From NCBI GenBank assembly GCA_002382605.1, contig DFYG01000018.1, positions 12,420 to 26,487 on the forward strand: a DNA stretch of 14,068 nucleotides, written 5' to 3'. The notes under the pieces were generated by a model that was not told the DNA's origin, did not search any database, and saw nothing but the letters and a program-made list of their open reading frames with translations. The first letter of the stretch is position 1. Every line of letters starts with the position of its first letter. This document shows positions 1 through 7,182 of this stretch, piece by piece. Origin of the DNA: Synergistaceae bacterium UBA4088 (GTDB lineage Bacteria > Synergistota > Synergistia > Synergistales > Thermovirgaceae). The position numbers and the translations under genes are program-made.

Positions 1-1125
1 CCCGCCAATACTGTCCATATCACTGGATTCAAATGGATAGTGAAGCATCTCGCTCAGGTCTTCAAGTCCCATCTGCCCCTTGACGAGATAGCTCCCATCG
101 GGTTCTTTCTGGAACAGTGCGCTTTCATCATCGTATTCGTCCTGTATCTCTCCCACTATTTCCTCTATCAGATCTTCAAGGGTAACCAGACCTGCCGTTC
201 CGCCGTATTCATCGACGACTATCGCAATGTGAACCCTTTTGCCTCTCATGATATCGAAAAGATCAGCGATACTCATCGTCTCGGGAATGAACAGCGCTTC
301 TCTGACAAGCGAGGCTACCTGTGTATTTGTCTGGCCGGAGATAAAAGCTCCGATCAGGTCCTTAACGTAAAGAATGCCCAAAATATGATCGTGATTCTTC
401 TGATAAACAGGGACTCTGGAATGGCCACACTCCCGGAAGATCGGGATGGATTCCTCTATGCTGATGTCTCCTGGCACCGCCACCATGTCCGTCCTGGGTA
501 TCATGATCTCGTATACCCGTGTCTCCTCAAAGGATATGACTCCATGGATCATCCTTCGCTCCTCTTCCTCAAAGACTCCTGAAGCCTCACCCATATTTAC
601 CATCTGTTCGATCTCCTCACGTGTCACAAAGGGGAGCCTGGAGGAGAGATCCAATCTCATGATAGACCCCAGAAATTTAACAATAGCGACCGTGACCCAT
701 ATCAGCGGAGAGAAAATGACATTGATCACCCTGAGCATGGGAAGGGATGTAGATACTATCCCCTCCGGTTTGACTATGGCGATACTTTTAGGAAGTATCT
801 CCCCGAAGATCACAATGACAACGGTCATTGAAACCACCGCCACCAGCAATCCCCTTGACCCCAAAAGAGAAATGGCAAGAGAGGTTGCAACAGCGCTGGC
901 CGCAATATTGACCAGGTTGTTCCCAATGAGTATAACGGTGAGGGCACGCTGCATATCGGCGACCAGCCACTCGATGCCTCTCTGCCTTTGGGGGTTCATC
1001 TCCTGAATGGCGAGAAGTTTCCCTCTGCCTATTGATGTTATGGCCGTCTCACTGCTGCTGAAAAAGGCCGATAAGGCCAGAAGGGCTACAAGAATAACAA
1101 TACTTTGGGCAATTTCACCGCTCAC
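1..1125 (-). CDS. DUF21/CNNM-type membrane protein with CBS pair (HlyC/CorC family), 3' end cut by window
   Basis: Reading the minus strand from GTG at 1125 gives 375 codons with no stop, running off the left edge. Residues 1-165 form the DUF21 (CNNM) membrane domain, with hydrophobic stretches near 8-22, 62-88, 92-116 and 131-154 and the family motifs FFSSSETAITS (21-31) and GNNLVNIAASA (68-78). A CBS pair follows at about 205-330 (MIPRTDMVAVP at 208-218; VVDEYGGTAGLVTLEDLIEE at 303-322). The CorC_HlyC C-terminal domain begins near 340 and is cut at DSIGG. CNNM-family proteins are linked to Mg2+ export or transport, and their CBS pairs bind adenine nucleotides; older annotations call them hemolysins. 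No ATG is available in this frame between the upstream stop at 1170 and the GTG, so GTG is the best start; an AAAGGA lies about 11 bases upstream. It starts 19 bases after the ybeY stop. Transport specificity is inferred only. Confidence 0.9.
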   Translation of the reverse strand, partial: MSGEIAQSIVILVALLALSAFFSSSETAITSIGRGKLLAIQEMNPQRQRGIEWLVADMQRALTVILIGNNLVNIAASAVATSLAISLLGSRGLLVAVVSMTVVIVIFGEILPKSIAIVKPEGIVSTSLPMLRVINVIFSPLIWVTVAIVKFLGSIMRLDLSSRLPFVTREEIEQMVNMGEASGVFEEEERRMIHGVISFEETRVYEIMIPRTDMVAVPGDISIEESIPIFRECGHSRVPVYQKNHDHILGILYVKDLIGAFISGQTNTQVASLVREALFIPETMSIADLFDIMRGKRVHIAIVVDEYGGTAGLVTLEDLIEEIVGEIQDEYDDESALFQKEPDGSYLVKGQMGLEDLSEMLHYPFESSDMDSIGG

Positions 1126-1145
1126 CAGAAGATCAATCCTTTCAT
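1122..1145 (-). other. 7-codon bridging micro-ORF between ybeY and the CBS-protein gene
   Basis: The ybeY stop overlaps an ATG (TGATG at 1143-1147). This ATG opens a 7-codon frame encoding MKGLIFW. Its TGA (1122-1124) overlaps the GTG start of the CBS-protein gene as GTGA. The frame therefore begins on the upstream stop and ends on the downstream start, which is the geometry expected for ribosome re-initiation. Only the sequence arrangement is seen; translation is not shown, and chance remains a serious alternative. Confidence 0.25.
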
Positions 1146-1672
1146 CAACTGTTCTCTTCCCTGCTTTTCAGGGAAGAGAGGACATTCTCAATTGTATCCC
1201 AATATCGCTCCTGTGTTCCCCACATTGCCCTTCTGCCATCCTCGGAGTAATGATCCATTCCAAAAAGATGAAGAAGTCCGTGAATAACAACCAGGGACAA
1301 TTCTCTCAAAAAAACATGGCCTGCTTCGGCCGCGTTTGCCTGGACCAGTGGAGGGCAGACAACAATGTCTCCAAGAAGCAGCAAGGGGACATCAGCGGTA
1401 ATGCAGAAACCATCAGCCTCTGAGTGAAGAGGGAATGCCAGAACGTCGGTTGGCTCGTCTACATCAAGAAACCTTCTGTTCAGTTCCCTCATTGCGTCTT
1501 CATCACGAAGGCTGATCGATAAAGCTACCTCTTCAGGAAGGGGCAGCTCGCCGCAAAAGGTTTCAAGGAGCTCCTCTATGACCGGAGCCAGGGCTTCGTT
1601 CATCTTTTCTGAAAATCCGGCCGGAAAAAGAGACTCGAACGGTTCTGCGGCAAAGTCAATTAAAACACGCAT
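1145..1672 (-). CDS. ybeY: Endoribonuclease / rRNA maturation factor YbeY
   Basis: A 175-residue protein with the YbeY (UPF0054) signature: a three-histidine metal site in HGLLHLFGMDH at 131-141 (H131, H135, H141). The upstream segment with LNRRFLDVDEPTDVLAFP (64-81) is also typical. YbeY is a cytoplasmic zinc endoribonuclease needed for 16S rRNA 3'-end maturation and 70S ribosome quality control. It is slightly longer than the usual 150-160 residues because of a charged tail after residue 150. The ATG overlaps the stop of the upstream HD-domain gene by one base (TGATG at 1670-1674), implying translational coupling. phoH, the HD gene and ybeY form the familiar Firmicutes-type cluster. The metal-binding residues are all present, so the protein should be active. 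Confidence 0.95.
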   Translation of the reverse strand: MRVLIDFAAEPFESLFPAGFSEKMNEALAPVIEELLETFCGELPLPEEVALSISLRDEDAMRELNRRFLDVDEPTDVLAFPLHSEADGFCITADVPLLLLGDIVVCPPLVQANAAEAGHVFLRELSLVVIHGLLHLFGMDHYSEDGRRAMWGTQERYWDTIENVLSSLKSREENS

Positions 1673-3714
1673 CAGTGAACCTCCGTTTTCTCGCCCTCTC
1701 CCAGGGGAGTGACCTTCCTCGTATGGTACATATGCTTAAGCGTATCAATAAAAGCGGCCTTGATGTTTGTAAGATCCCTGAAAGTGAGGGGCACTTCATC
1801 AAGCTGGGTCTCGGTTATCTTTGTATCGACAACTTCTCTGACTATCTCCTGGAGCTCTGCGGGGTCGGTAATGGCGTCTGACGCGGCGCGAACCGCTGCC
1901 TCGACCGAATCTGCAAGCATTACGACCGCGGACTCCCTGCTACTTGGACGCACTCCCGGGTAGCAGAACTGTTCGATCTGAAGCTCGGGATCCAGGATAA
2001 CGGCTTTGCGGAAAAAATAGCCAAGGCAGGTCGTCCCGTGATGTTCCTGGATAAATATCCTGATCTTCTTGGGAATTCCGTACTGCCTTGCTGTTTCCAG
2101 TCCATCTCTGACATGAGAAATGATGACCAGGGCTGAAAGGGTCGGCGCCAGATCGTCATGAGGATTACGTCCTGCCAGTTGATTTTCGACGAAAAATTGA
2201 GGGCGCCTTAGTTTTCCGACATCGTGGAAAGATGCGCCTGCCCTTACAAGAAGAGCGTTCATCTTCAGCCTCTCCGCCGCCGCCTCGGCCAGGGTGCCGA
2301 CCATGATAGAGTGATGGTATGTGCCTGGAGCCTCTATCTGAAGCCTTTTAAGCAGGGGGTGAGATGGGTGGGTGAGATCGATAAGTCTTATGGGGGTCAG
2401 AATATCGAAGAACTTCTCCCAGACCGGCAGGGCTACGAGGGTTAAAAGTACCCAGACAAGTGACGAAAGAAGGTGGTAGAAGAGTATCCCCCAATCGGAG
2501 GGAAGATAAAGACCCCACCTTATCATGAAAGCCCCCAGTGAAAGCCCCATTCCAAGCAGGAAGAGTTTCCGCACAAGGTCAAAACGGTTTGTGATCTTTC
2601 TCATGAGAACATATCCCACGCTCGCGGTGATCCCTGAGGCAAAAACAGACAGCAGGAGGTCCATTGAGGAATTCCCGGAAGTTATTATGGAGCCGATTAT
2701 ACCCCCCCAAAGGACGAGGTGAAAAGAGAATGAACCCGGGAGACCCAGATATGCCCACCCGGCCAAAGCAAGAATTCCGAGACCATTCCCTCCGAAATGG
2801 GCCGAAACGAACATCGCGGACCAGCCTGCCAAAAGGATCGAGAAAATATACCCCCATTCGCGGGAGTCGAAGTTGAACTCCCTTCGCCGGACATACCAGA
2901 ACATCCAGGATGTCCATAGCAGAACGGCAAGAACGACGAAGATCAGCGTATTCATGGGAAATTCTCTCTCAGGATACCCCTGGGCCCTGAGGATAAGCGC
3001 AAGTTCGGGAGAGATCACCTCACCTTCCCGGACGATGGTATCTCCTACCGAGAGGACCCTTTCCACTGGTATGACTCCAGTGGCAACCTGGTTCCTGAAC
3101 TCTCTCGTTGCATCGGGATCGGCGATCATGGATTGCCCCATAACGTGATCAAGGATCTGGAAGGATAGATTCTGTTCGGGAATCGAAAGACCGGATACCT
3201 CAAGAGCACTCCAGACCGGGTCTATCCCCTGTTCCGGAGGGTCCGTCGATTCGAGGATCTTCCTTCCGATGGACGAGGATTTCGATGCTACACGGTTCCT
3301 GGAATCATCGGGGAGGTTGTTGAGTATTGCTACAAGGGGTTCTGGCAGAGCATCGGAAAAATCACCTCGTTCTATCATCAGGAGCTTATTGCGAATATCT
3401 CCTACAATAGCGCGGTCCCTTATCAGAACTCCTCCAATATCGGCCATGCGCTGTTCCCTGAGCGCTCTCGTAGCGCTTTCGTCAACTATCTTCATCCTCG
3501 AATAAGCGAAGTAGGTCCGGGGGGAAGGGGATCCAACATGGAACGTATCCTCACCGTCCCTCAGCCACCAGGCACAGGTCAATATCAGGATTGCCGCCGC
3601 GGCCACTGCAATAGTGGCAAACCACCGGAAGCGGTATTCGGCCGCCCGCGCAAGACGCTCCGAGACACTGGCGGACAGGGACAGTAATGAGCCTTCACTG
3701 CCGTTTCTGTTCAT
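1672..3714 (-). CDS. pgpH: 7TMR-HD family cyclic-di-AMP phosphodiesterase (PgpH/YqfF type)
   Basis: A 680-residue membrane protein with the full architecture of the PgpH/YqfF family. There is an N-terminal membrane anchor (about 31-50), then an extracytoplasmic 7TMR-HDED domain (about 55-250). About seven hydrophobic segments follow between 254 and 430, then a cytoplasmic HD domain from about 462 to 620. Visible metal-site residues are the YHHS histidines (467-468), the HD pair in HDVGK (497-501), H534, the EHHGT histidines (558-559) and D602 in LADSVEAA. Known members hydrolyse cyclic di-AMP to pApA. The ATG lies 20 bases inside the 3' end of phoH, with a GAGG just upstream at short spacing, so translation is probably coupled. 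It overlaps ybeY by one base. HDVGK replaces the commoner HDIGK, a conservative change. Activity is inferred from family and motifs. Confidence 0.88.
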   Translation of the reverse strand: MNRNGSEGSLLSLSASVSERLARAAEYRFRWFATIAVAAAAILILTCAWWLRDGEDTFHVGSPSPRTYFAYSRMKIVDESATRALREQRMADIGGVLIRDRAIVGDIRNKLLMIERGDFSDALPEPLVAILNNLPDDSRNRVASKSSSIGRKILESTDPPEQGIDPVWSALEVSGLSIPEQNLSFQILDHVMGQSMIADPDATREFRNQVATGVIPVERVLSVGDTIVREGEVISPELALILRAQGYPEREFPMNTLIFVVLAVLLWTSWMFWYVRRREFNFDSREWGYIFSILLAGWSAMFVSAHFGGNGLGILALAGWAYLGLPGSFSFHLVLWGGIIGSIITSGNSSMDLLLSVFASGITASVGYVLMRKITNRFDLVRKLFLLGMGLSLGAFMIRWGLYLPSDWGILFYHLLSSLVWVLLTLVALPVWEKFFDILTPIRLIDLTHPSHPLLKRLQIEAPGTYHHSIMVGTLAEAAAERLKMNALLVRAGASFHDVGKLRRPQFFVENQLAGRNPHDDLAPTLSALVIISHVRDGLETARQYGIPKKIRIFIQEHHGTTCLGYFFRKAVILDPELQIEQFCYPGVRPSSRESAVVMLADSVEAAVRAASDAITDPAELQEIVREVVDTKITETQLDEVPLTFRDLTNIKAAFIDTLKHMYHTRKVTPLGEGEKTEVH

Positions 3715-4771
3715 AATCCTCGTATGCCTGCACTATCTTCTGCACTACTTCGTGCCTGACAACATCATTCTTGTCGAGCTCAACAAAGTCGATACCCGGA
3801 ATTGCCTTCAATATATTCCTGACAACCTTCAGGCCCGAATCCTTACCCGAAGGAAGATCGATCTGCGTAATATCGCCGACGACGACAGCCTTGGATCCGA
3901 AGCCCAGCCTTGTGAGGAACATTTTCATCTGTTCGGGAGTGGTGTTCTGCGCCTCATCGAGGATAATAAAACTGTCATTCAGGGTTCTTCCTCTCATGTA
4001 GGCAAGAGGGGCTATCTCGATGACTTTCTTTTCCACGTATTTCATGAACCTTTCCGGGGAGAACATCTCGTAAAAGGCATCGTAAAGAGGACGAAGATAA
4101 GGCTCGACTTTTTCTCTGAGGTCTCCGGGAAGATAACCCAGACTCTCGCCAGCCTCGACAGCCGGACGGACCAGCACGATCCTGCTGACTTTGCCCTCTT
4201 TGAGCGCAGAGACAGCGATCGCCACGGCGAGGTATGTCTTCCCTGTTCCTGCAGGACCAATGGCGAAAAGAATGTCATTGCTCCTGATGGCATCGACATA
4301 ACGCTTCTGTCCCACGGTCCTGGGGCGAACCGGTTTGCCCCTGTAGGTTATGCAAATTACATCCTCGAAAACAGGCATTAGATCAACGAGCCCCTCTTCG
4401 GCGAAAATATTCATCGCATACGATACCTCCGCCGGTCTGAGGACATGTCCCTTTTTCGCAATTCCAAGAAGCTGTCTCAGCAGCCCCGTGACGAGTTTGA
4501 TCACAGTTACATCCGGACCCTGAACGGAAACGGAAAGGTCTTTCACGACCAGGCGAACAGGATATCTCTCCTCAATAAGCCTGAGATTATCGTCCCTGAG
4601 CCCCAGAAGCCTGGCCAGAGTCTCCTCGTTTGAGACCTCGACAACAGCCGGATCCTGATCCTGCATGATTTTCATTCCATCAGGTTCACTGCTCTCTGTT
4701 TTCATTGAAGCAGATCGGCCCTTTCGTTCATCCGGGTCTTTCTGAATTTGAACGGGTTCGATCCCATGCAC
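3695..4771 (-). CDS. phoH: PhoH family P-loop ATPase
   Basis: A 358-residue PhoH/YbeZ protein. The ATPase core has Walker A GPAGTGKT (172-179), Walker B FIILDEAQ (268-275), the conserved VRPAVEAGESLGYLPGDL (201-218) and VVVGDITQIDLP (296-307). PhoH proteins are cytoplasmic ATPases, and several are linked to RNA metabolism; the neighbour ybeY (rRNA maturation) supports that role. The start is GTG at 4771, chosen because AAGGA lies 6 bases upstream. An in-frame ATG at 4705 (336 residues) has no good ribosome-binding site of its own, but a short upstream frame ends exactly on it, so it is a real alternative. Family similarity begins near residue 44, and the first 40 or so residues are polar and variable in either model. 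The 3' end overlaps the HD-domain gene by 20 bases. Confidence 0.93.
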   Translation of the reverse strand: MHGIEPVQIQKDPDERKGRSASMKTESSEPDGMKIMQDQDPAVVEVSNEETLARLLGLRDDNLRLIEERYPVRLVVKDLSVSVQGPDVTVIKLVTGLLRQLLGIAKKGHVLRPAEVSYAMNIFAEEGLVDLMPVFEDVICITYRGKPVRPRTVGQKRYVDAIRSNDILFAIGPAGTGKTYLAVAIAVSALKEGKVSRIVLVRPAVEAGESLGYLPGDLREKVEPYLRPLYDAFYEMFSPERFMKYVEKKVIEIAPLAYMRGRTLNDSFIILDEAQNTTPEQMKMFLTRLGFGSKAVVVGDITQIDLPSGKDSGLKVVRNILKAIPGIDFVELDKNDVVRHEVVQKIVQAYEDYEQKRQ

Positions 4772-4788
4772 CTTCGTTCCTTATTCAA
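4702..4788 (-). other. 28-codon candidate leader frame overlapping the phoH 5' end
   Basis: A strong GGGAGG (4797-4802) has no obvious use in the annotated phoH start. It sits 8 bases before a TTG at 4788. That TTG opens a 28-codon, lysine/arginine-rich frame (residues MNKERRCMGS... ending ...RADLLQ). Its TGA (4702-4704) overlaps the in-frame phoH ATG at 4703-4705 as ATGA. The frame runs over the GTG-started phoH N-terminus in another phase, so the two starts would compete. The geometry is clear in the sequence, but expression is unproven and chance is possible. Confidence 0.25.
4778..4782 (-). promoter_or_regulatory. Ribosome-binding site deciding the GTG start of phoH
   Basis: AAGGA on the minus strand lies 6 bases before GTG 4771. 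It is the best-placed ribosome-binding site for the longer phoH reading and is the reason GTG rather than the internal ATG at 4705 was taken as the start. Confidence 0.55.
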
Positions 4789-4814
4789 CGTTTAGGCCTC
4801 CCGAAAAATACAAG

Positions 4815-6302
4815 CTAGAGCGGATAGCCGGAATCCTCTACCAGAGGTTCGAGTCCTACGTCTCGAAGGTTATCCCGGGCGAATTTTGTCACGAGAAAGT
4901 CTTTGGCAACGGCCGGGAAAAGGGCATAACTCAAAGCGTCTTCCGGGCTGGTGATCCAGGCTCCCATAGCCCTTCTGACCCCCGGAAGTTCAGGCTCCAG
5001 GACCTCCCCGGGGCGGCAAGTGATCGGTTTTTCGTCCCCGATGACCTTTTCCTGCACCTCACGATCCAGAGGTCCGGGGGGAGTTCCATAATATCCCAGA
5101 AAGTAATTCTTTACCTCTTTTGAAACCAGCTTCCATCTCTCTCCCGTAAGCACATTCAGGGTGGCTTGAGTCCCCACCAACTGGCTTGTAGGAGTGACAA
5201 GGGGCGGGTAACCCATCTCCTTGCGGACTCTGGGAACCTCTTTTAGAACGGCCTGGAGTTTTTCAAGAGAGTTCTGCTCACTGAGCTGACTCACCAGGTT
5301 CGAATACATCCCGCCAGGGATCTGGTAGATGAGAACATTGATGTCGACACCCTCAAGACCCATTATCAGCTTGCTGTACTTCTCCCTGACGCTCTTGAAA
5401 TGTTCCGAAACGGGGATGAGCTTTTCGAGTTCAATGCCTGTGTCGAATTCCCCCCCCGCCAGAGCGGCGACCATTGTTTCTGTGGCTGGCTGGCTTGTGC
5501 CCATGGCAAAAGGCGAAATGGCGCAATCTATGATATCCGCTCCGGCCTGGATCGATGCGTAATAGGCCATCGCTGCCATCCCGCTGGTGTAGTGCGAGTG
5601 GACCTGGACAGGAAGAGCCGTCTTTTCCTTGATCCCACCAACCAGTTTGTAGGCATCTACAGGGCCCAGAAGACCCGCCATGTCCTTGATACAGATCGAA
5701 TCGGCTCCCATTTCTTTCATTTTGAGGGCCAGGCCGGCGAAGGCATCGAGCGTGTGCATCGGGGAAATGGTAAAAGATATGCACATCTGGAGGTGGGAAC
5801 CCTCCTTTATGACCTGATCCGCCGCGATCTCCATGTTCCTGAGATCGTTCAGGGCATCGAAGACCCTGATAATATCGAGACCGTTCCCGACGGCTCTTTT
5901 AACGAACTCGCGTACGACATCGTCCGCGTAGTGCCGGTATCCGACAACGTTCTGCCCCCTCAGGAGCATCTGCAGTTTTGTCTTTTTGAAGCATTTCCTG
6001 AGTGTCCTGAGCCGTTCCCAGGGGTCTTCATCAAGAAAGCGCATGCAGGAGTCGAACGTAGCTCCTCCCCAGACCTCAAGTGAATGATATCCGACTTCAT
6101 CCATCTTCTCGGCTATCGGTATCATGTCCGCGGTTCGAAGCCGGGTGGCCATTATCGACTGGTGCGCGTCCCGGAGAGCCGTTTCTGTGATCCCGATCCT
6201 GCGATTTTTTGATCCTGCTATCTTTCCAGGCCTTTCTCCGCTCCCGGACCCTTGACTTTCGATCATCGCAGGGACGGCCTTTCTATCTCTTTTCCCGCTC
6301 AT
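4815..6302 (-). CDS. Biotin-dependent carboxyltransferase subunit (oxaloacetate decarboxylase alpha / pyruvate carboxylase B / transcarboxylase 5S family), no biotinyl domain
   Basis: A 495-residue protein with the HMGL-like TIM-barrel carboxyltransferase domain (about 36-300) and the conserved PYC_OADA domain (about 310-470). Metal-site residues are visible: D45 in LRDAHQS, the probable carbamylated lysine K206 in CIKDMAG, and H235/H237 in VHSHYTSG. WGGATFDSCMRFL (78-90), MLLRGQN (112-118) and VPRVRKEMGYPPLVTPTSQ (356-374) are family hallmarks. The enzyme moves a carboxyl group between carboxybiotin and pyruvate/oxaloacetate. The chain stops where OadA and many PycB proteins carry a linker and a biotinyl domain with an MKM site. 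None is present, so the length resembles the roughly 505-residue transcarboxylase 5S subunit and a separate biotin carrier is needed. GGAGGTGA sits ideally before ATG 6302. It lies between mazG and phoH without an obvious partner gene. Which substrate it uses cannot be settled here. Confidence 0.88.
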   Translation of the reverse strand: MSGKRDRKAVPAMIESQGSGSGERPGKIAGSKNRRIGITETALRDAHQSIMATRLRTADMIPIAEKMDEVGYHSLEVWGGATFDSCMRFLDEDPWERLRTLRKCFKKTKLQMLLRGQNVVGYRHYADDVVREFVKRAVGNGLDIIRVFDALNDLRNMEIAADQVIKEGSHLQMCISFTISPMHTLDAFAGLALKMKEMGADSICIKDMAGLLGPVDAYKLVGGIKEKTALPVQVHSHYTSGMAAMAYYASIQAGADIIDCAISPFAMGTSQPATETMVAALAGGEFDTGIELEKLIPVSEHFKSVREKYSKLIMGLEGVDINVLIYQIPGGMYSNLVSQLSEQNSLEKLQAVLKEVPRVRKEMGYPPLVTPTSQLVGTQATLNVLTGERWKLVSKEVKNYFLGYYGTPPGPLDREVQEKVIGDEKPITCRPGEVLEPELPGVRRAMGAWITSPEDALSYALFPAVAKDFLVTKFARDNLRDVGLEPLVEDSGYPL

Positions 6303-6306
6303 GGTG

Positions 6307-6314
6307 TCACCTCC
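6307..6314 (-). promoter_or_regulatory. Near-perfect Shine-Dalgarno sequence for the carboxyltransferase gene
   Basis: GGAGGTGA on the minus strand, with the GGAGG core 7 bases before ATG 6302. It is the strongest ribosome-binding site in the window. It fixes the start and therefore confirms that the 35-residue polar N-terminal extension is part of the protein. Confidence 0.7.
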
Positions 6315-6331
6315 GGTAAGGGTGGCGTACC

Positions 6332-7150
6332 TCAGAAAGTTTTTGCAGAAAGAGTCTTCTTGGCATTCTGCCAGAGATCCTCAAGCTCATCAAGGGAATA
6401 TTCGGACCATTCACGTCCGCTCTCCTCGACGAAAGTCTCGATAAGGCGGAAGCGCTCGATAAACTTGAGATTTGCCCGTTGCAAACTGAATTCTGCCTCT
6501 ATATTAAGATGCCGGGCCAGATTAACAAGGGCAAAGAAGAGATCTCCCACCTCTTCCTCGATATGATCCGGCTCTTCAAGGGCAACCGCTTCGGAAAACT
6601 CCCGAACCTCCTCGCTGATCTTGCTGATGACCGGTTCGATATCTCCCCTCTTCCAGTCGAAACCCACTTTTGCGGCCCTCTCCTGGATCCTGTGAGATTT
6701 GACCAGGGCCGGAAGATTCGGAGGAATTCCAGCAAAGATCGATGAGTCATGCTCCTTTTCCCGTCTCTCACCCTGCTTGATCAGATCCCAGTTCTTCATG
6801 ACTCCCTCACTTGTCTCTATCCTGACGTCACCAAAGACATGAGGGTGTCTTCTCAACAGTTTTTCGTTCAATCCCCTGACAACATCCGCCAGGTCGAACC
6901 GTCCCTCTTCCATTCCGATCCAGGCTATGAAAACCACCTGAAGCAGAAGATCCCCGCACTCCTCCGAAATGGAGGCGGGATCGTTTCTTTCGATCGCCTC
7001 GATCAATTCATAGGCTTCCTCGAGTATGCAGGGACGGAGGGATCCCAGTGTCTGTTCCCTGTCCCAGGGGCATCCATCAGGGCCTCTCAGTCTTTCCATT
7101 ATCTTGATGAGCTGCACGATCTGCTCATTCAGTTTCGGGATCTTTTCCAT
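6332..7150 (-). CDS. mazG: Nucleoside triphosphate pyrophosphohydrolase MazG
   Basis: A 272-residue, two-domain MazG close to the usual length of 260-270. The first all-alpha domain carries GPDGCPWDREQTLGSLRP (23-40), the acidic metal site EEAYE (44-48) and EECGD (63-67), followed by RRHPHVFGDV (100-109). The second carries EEVREF (180-185) and EEEVGD (198-203). MazG is a Mg2+-dependent cytoplasmic enzyme that hydrolyses NTPs to NMP and pyrophosphate. It acts in clearing non-canonical nucleotides and has been tied to lowering (p)ppGpp in E. coli. The ATG follows a GGGGGA with about 7 bases of spacing and lies 32 bases after mfd, so co-transcription is likely. Both metal sites look intact, so both domains could be functional. 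Confidence 0.95.
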   Translation of the reverse strand: MEKIPKLNEQIVQLIKIMERLRGPDGCPWDREQTLGSLRPCILEEAYELIEAIERNDPASISEECGDLLLQVVFIAWIGMEEGRFDLADVVRGLNEKLLRRHPHVFGDVRIETSEGVMKNWDLIKQGERREKEHDSSIFAGIPPNLPALVKSHRIQERAAKVGFDWKRGDIEPVISKISEEVREFSEAVALEEPDHIEEEVGDLFFALVNLARHLNIEAEFSLQRANLKFIERFRLIETFVEESGREWSEYSLDELEDLWQNAKKTLSAKTF

Positions 7151-7182
7151 GCAAATTCCCCCAGCAGCCTTTTTCGTAAACT

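Noticed and set aside
788..970. 60-codon minus-strand frame inside the CBS-protein gene
   Set aside because: It is out of frame with the long DUF21/CBS reading, is rich in Cys, Arg and Gly in an unstructured way, and has no family resemblance. It is not evidence of a frameshift, because the main frame is continuous.
40..1006. Two plus-strand open frames of 180 and 186 codons over the left end
   Set aside because: The minus strand here encodes an uninterrupted DUF21/CBS protein in frame from 1125 to the window edge; the plus-strand frames are shadows with no recognisable domains.
3614..4381. 255-codon open frame on the plus strand opposite phoH
   Set aside because: It lies wholly over intact PhoH coding sequence with conserved ATPase motifs, resembles no family I know, and is best explained as a mirror of codon bias.
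4772..4814. Possible terminator in the largest gap (carboxyltransferase to phoH)
   Set aside because: There is a short T-rich stretch but no stem ahead of it; the gap instead holds ribosome-binding sequences.
5400..6083. 227-codon plus-strand open frame opposite the carboxyltransferase gene
   Set aside because: Shadow of a gene with strong family motifs and a near-perfect ribosome-binding site.
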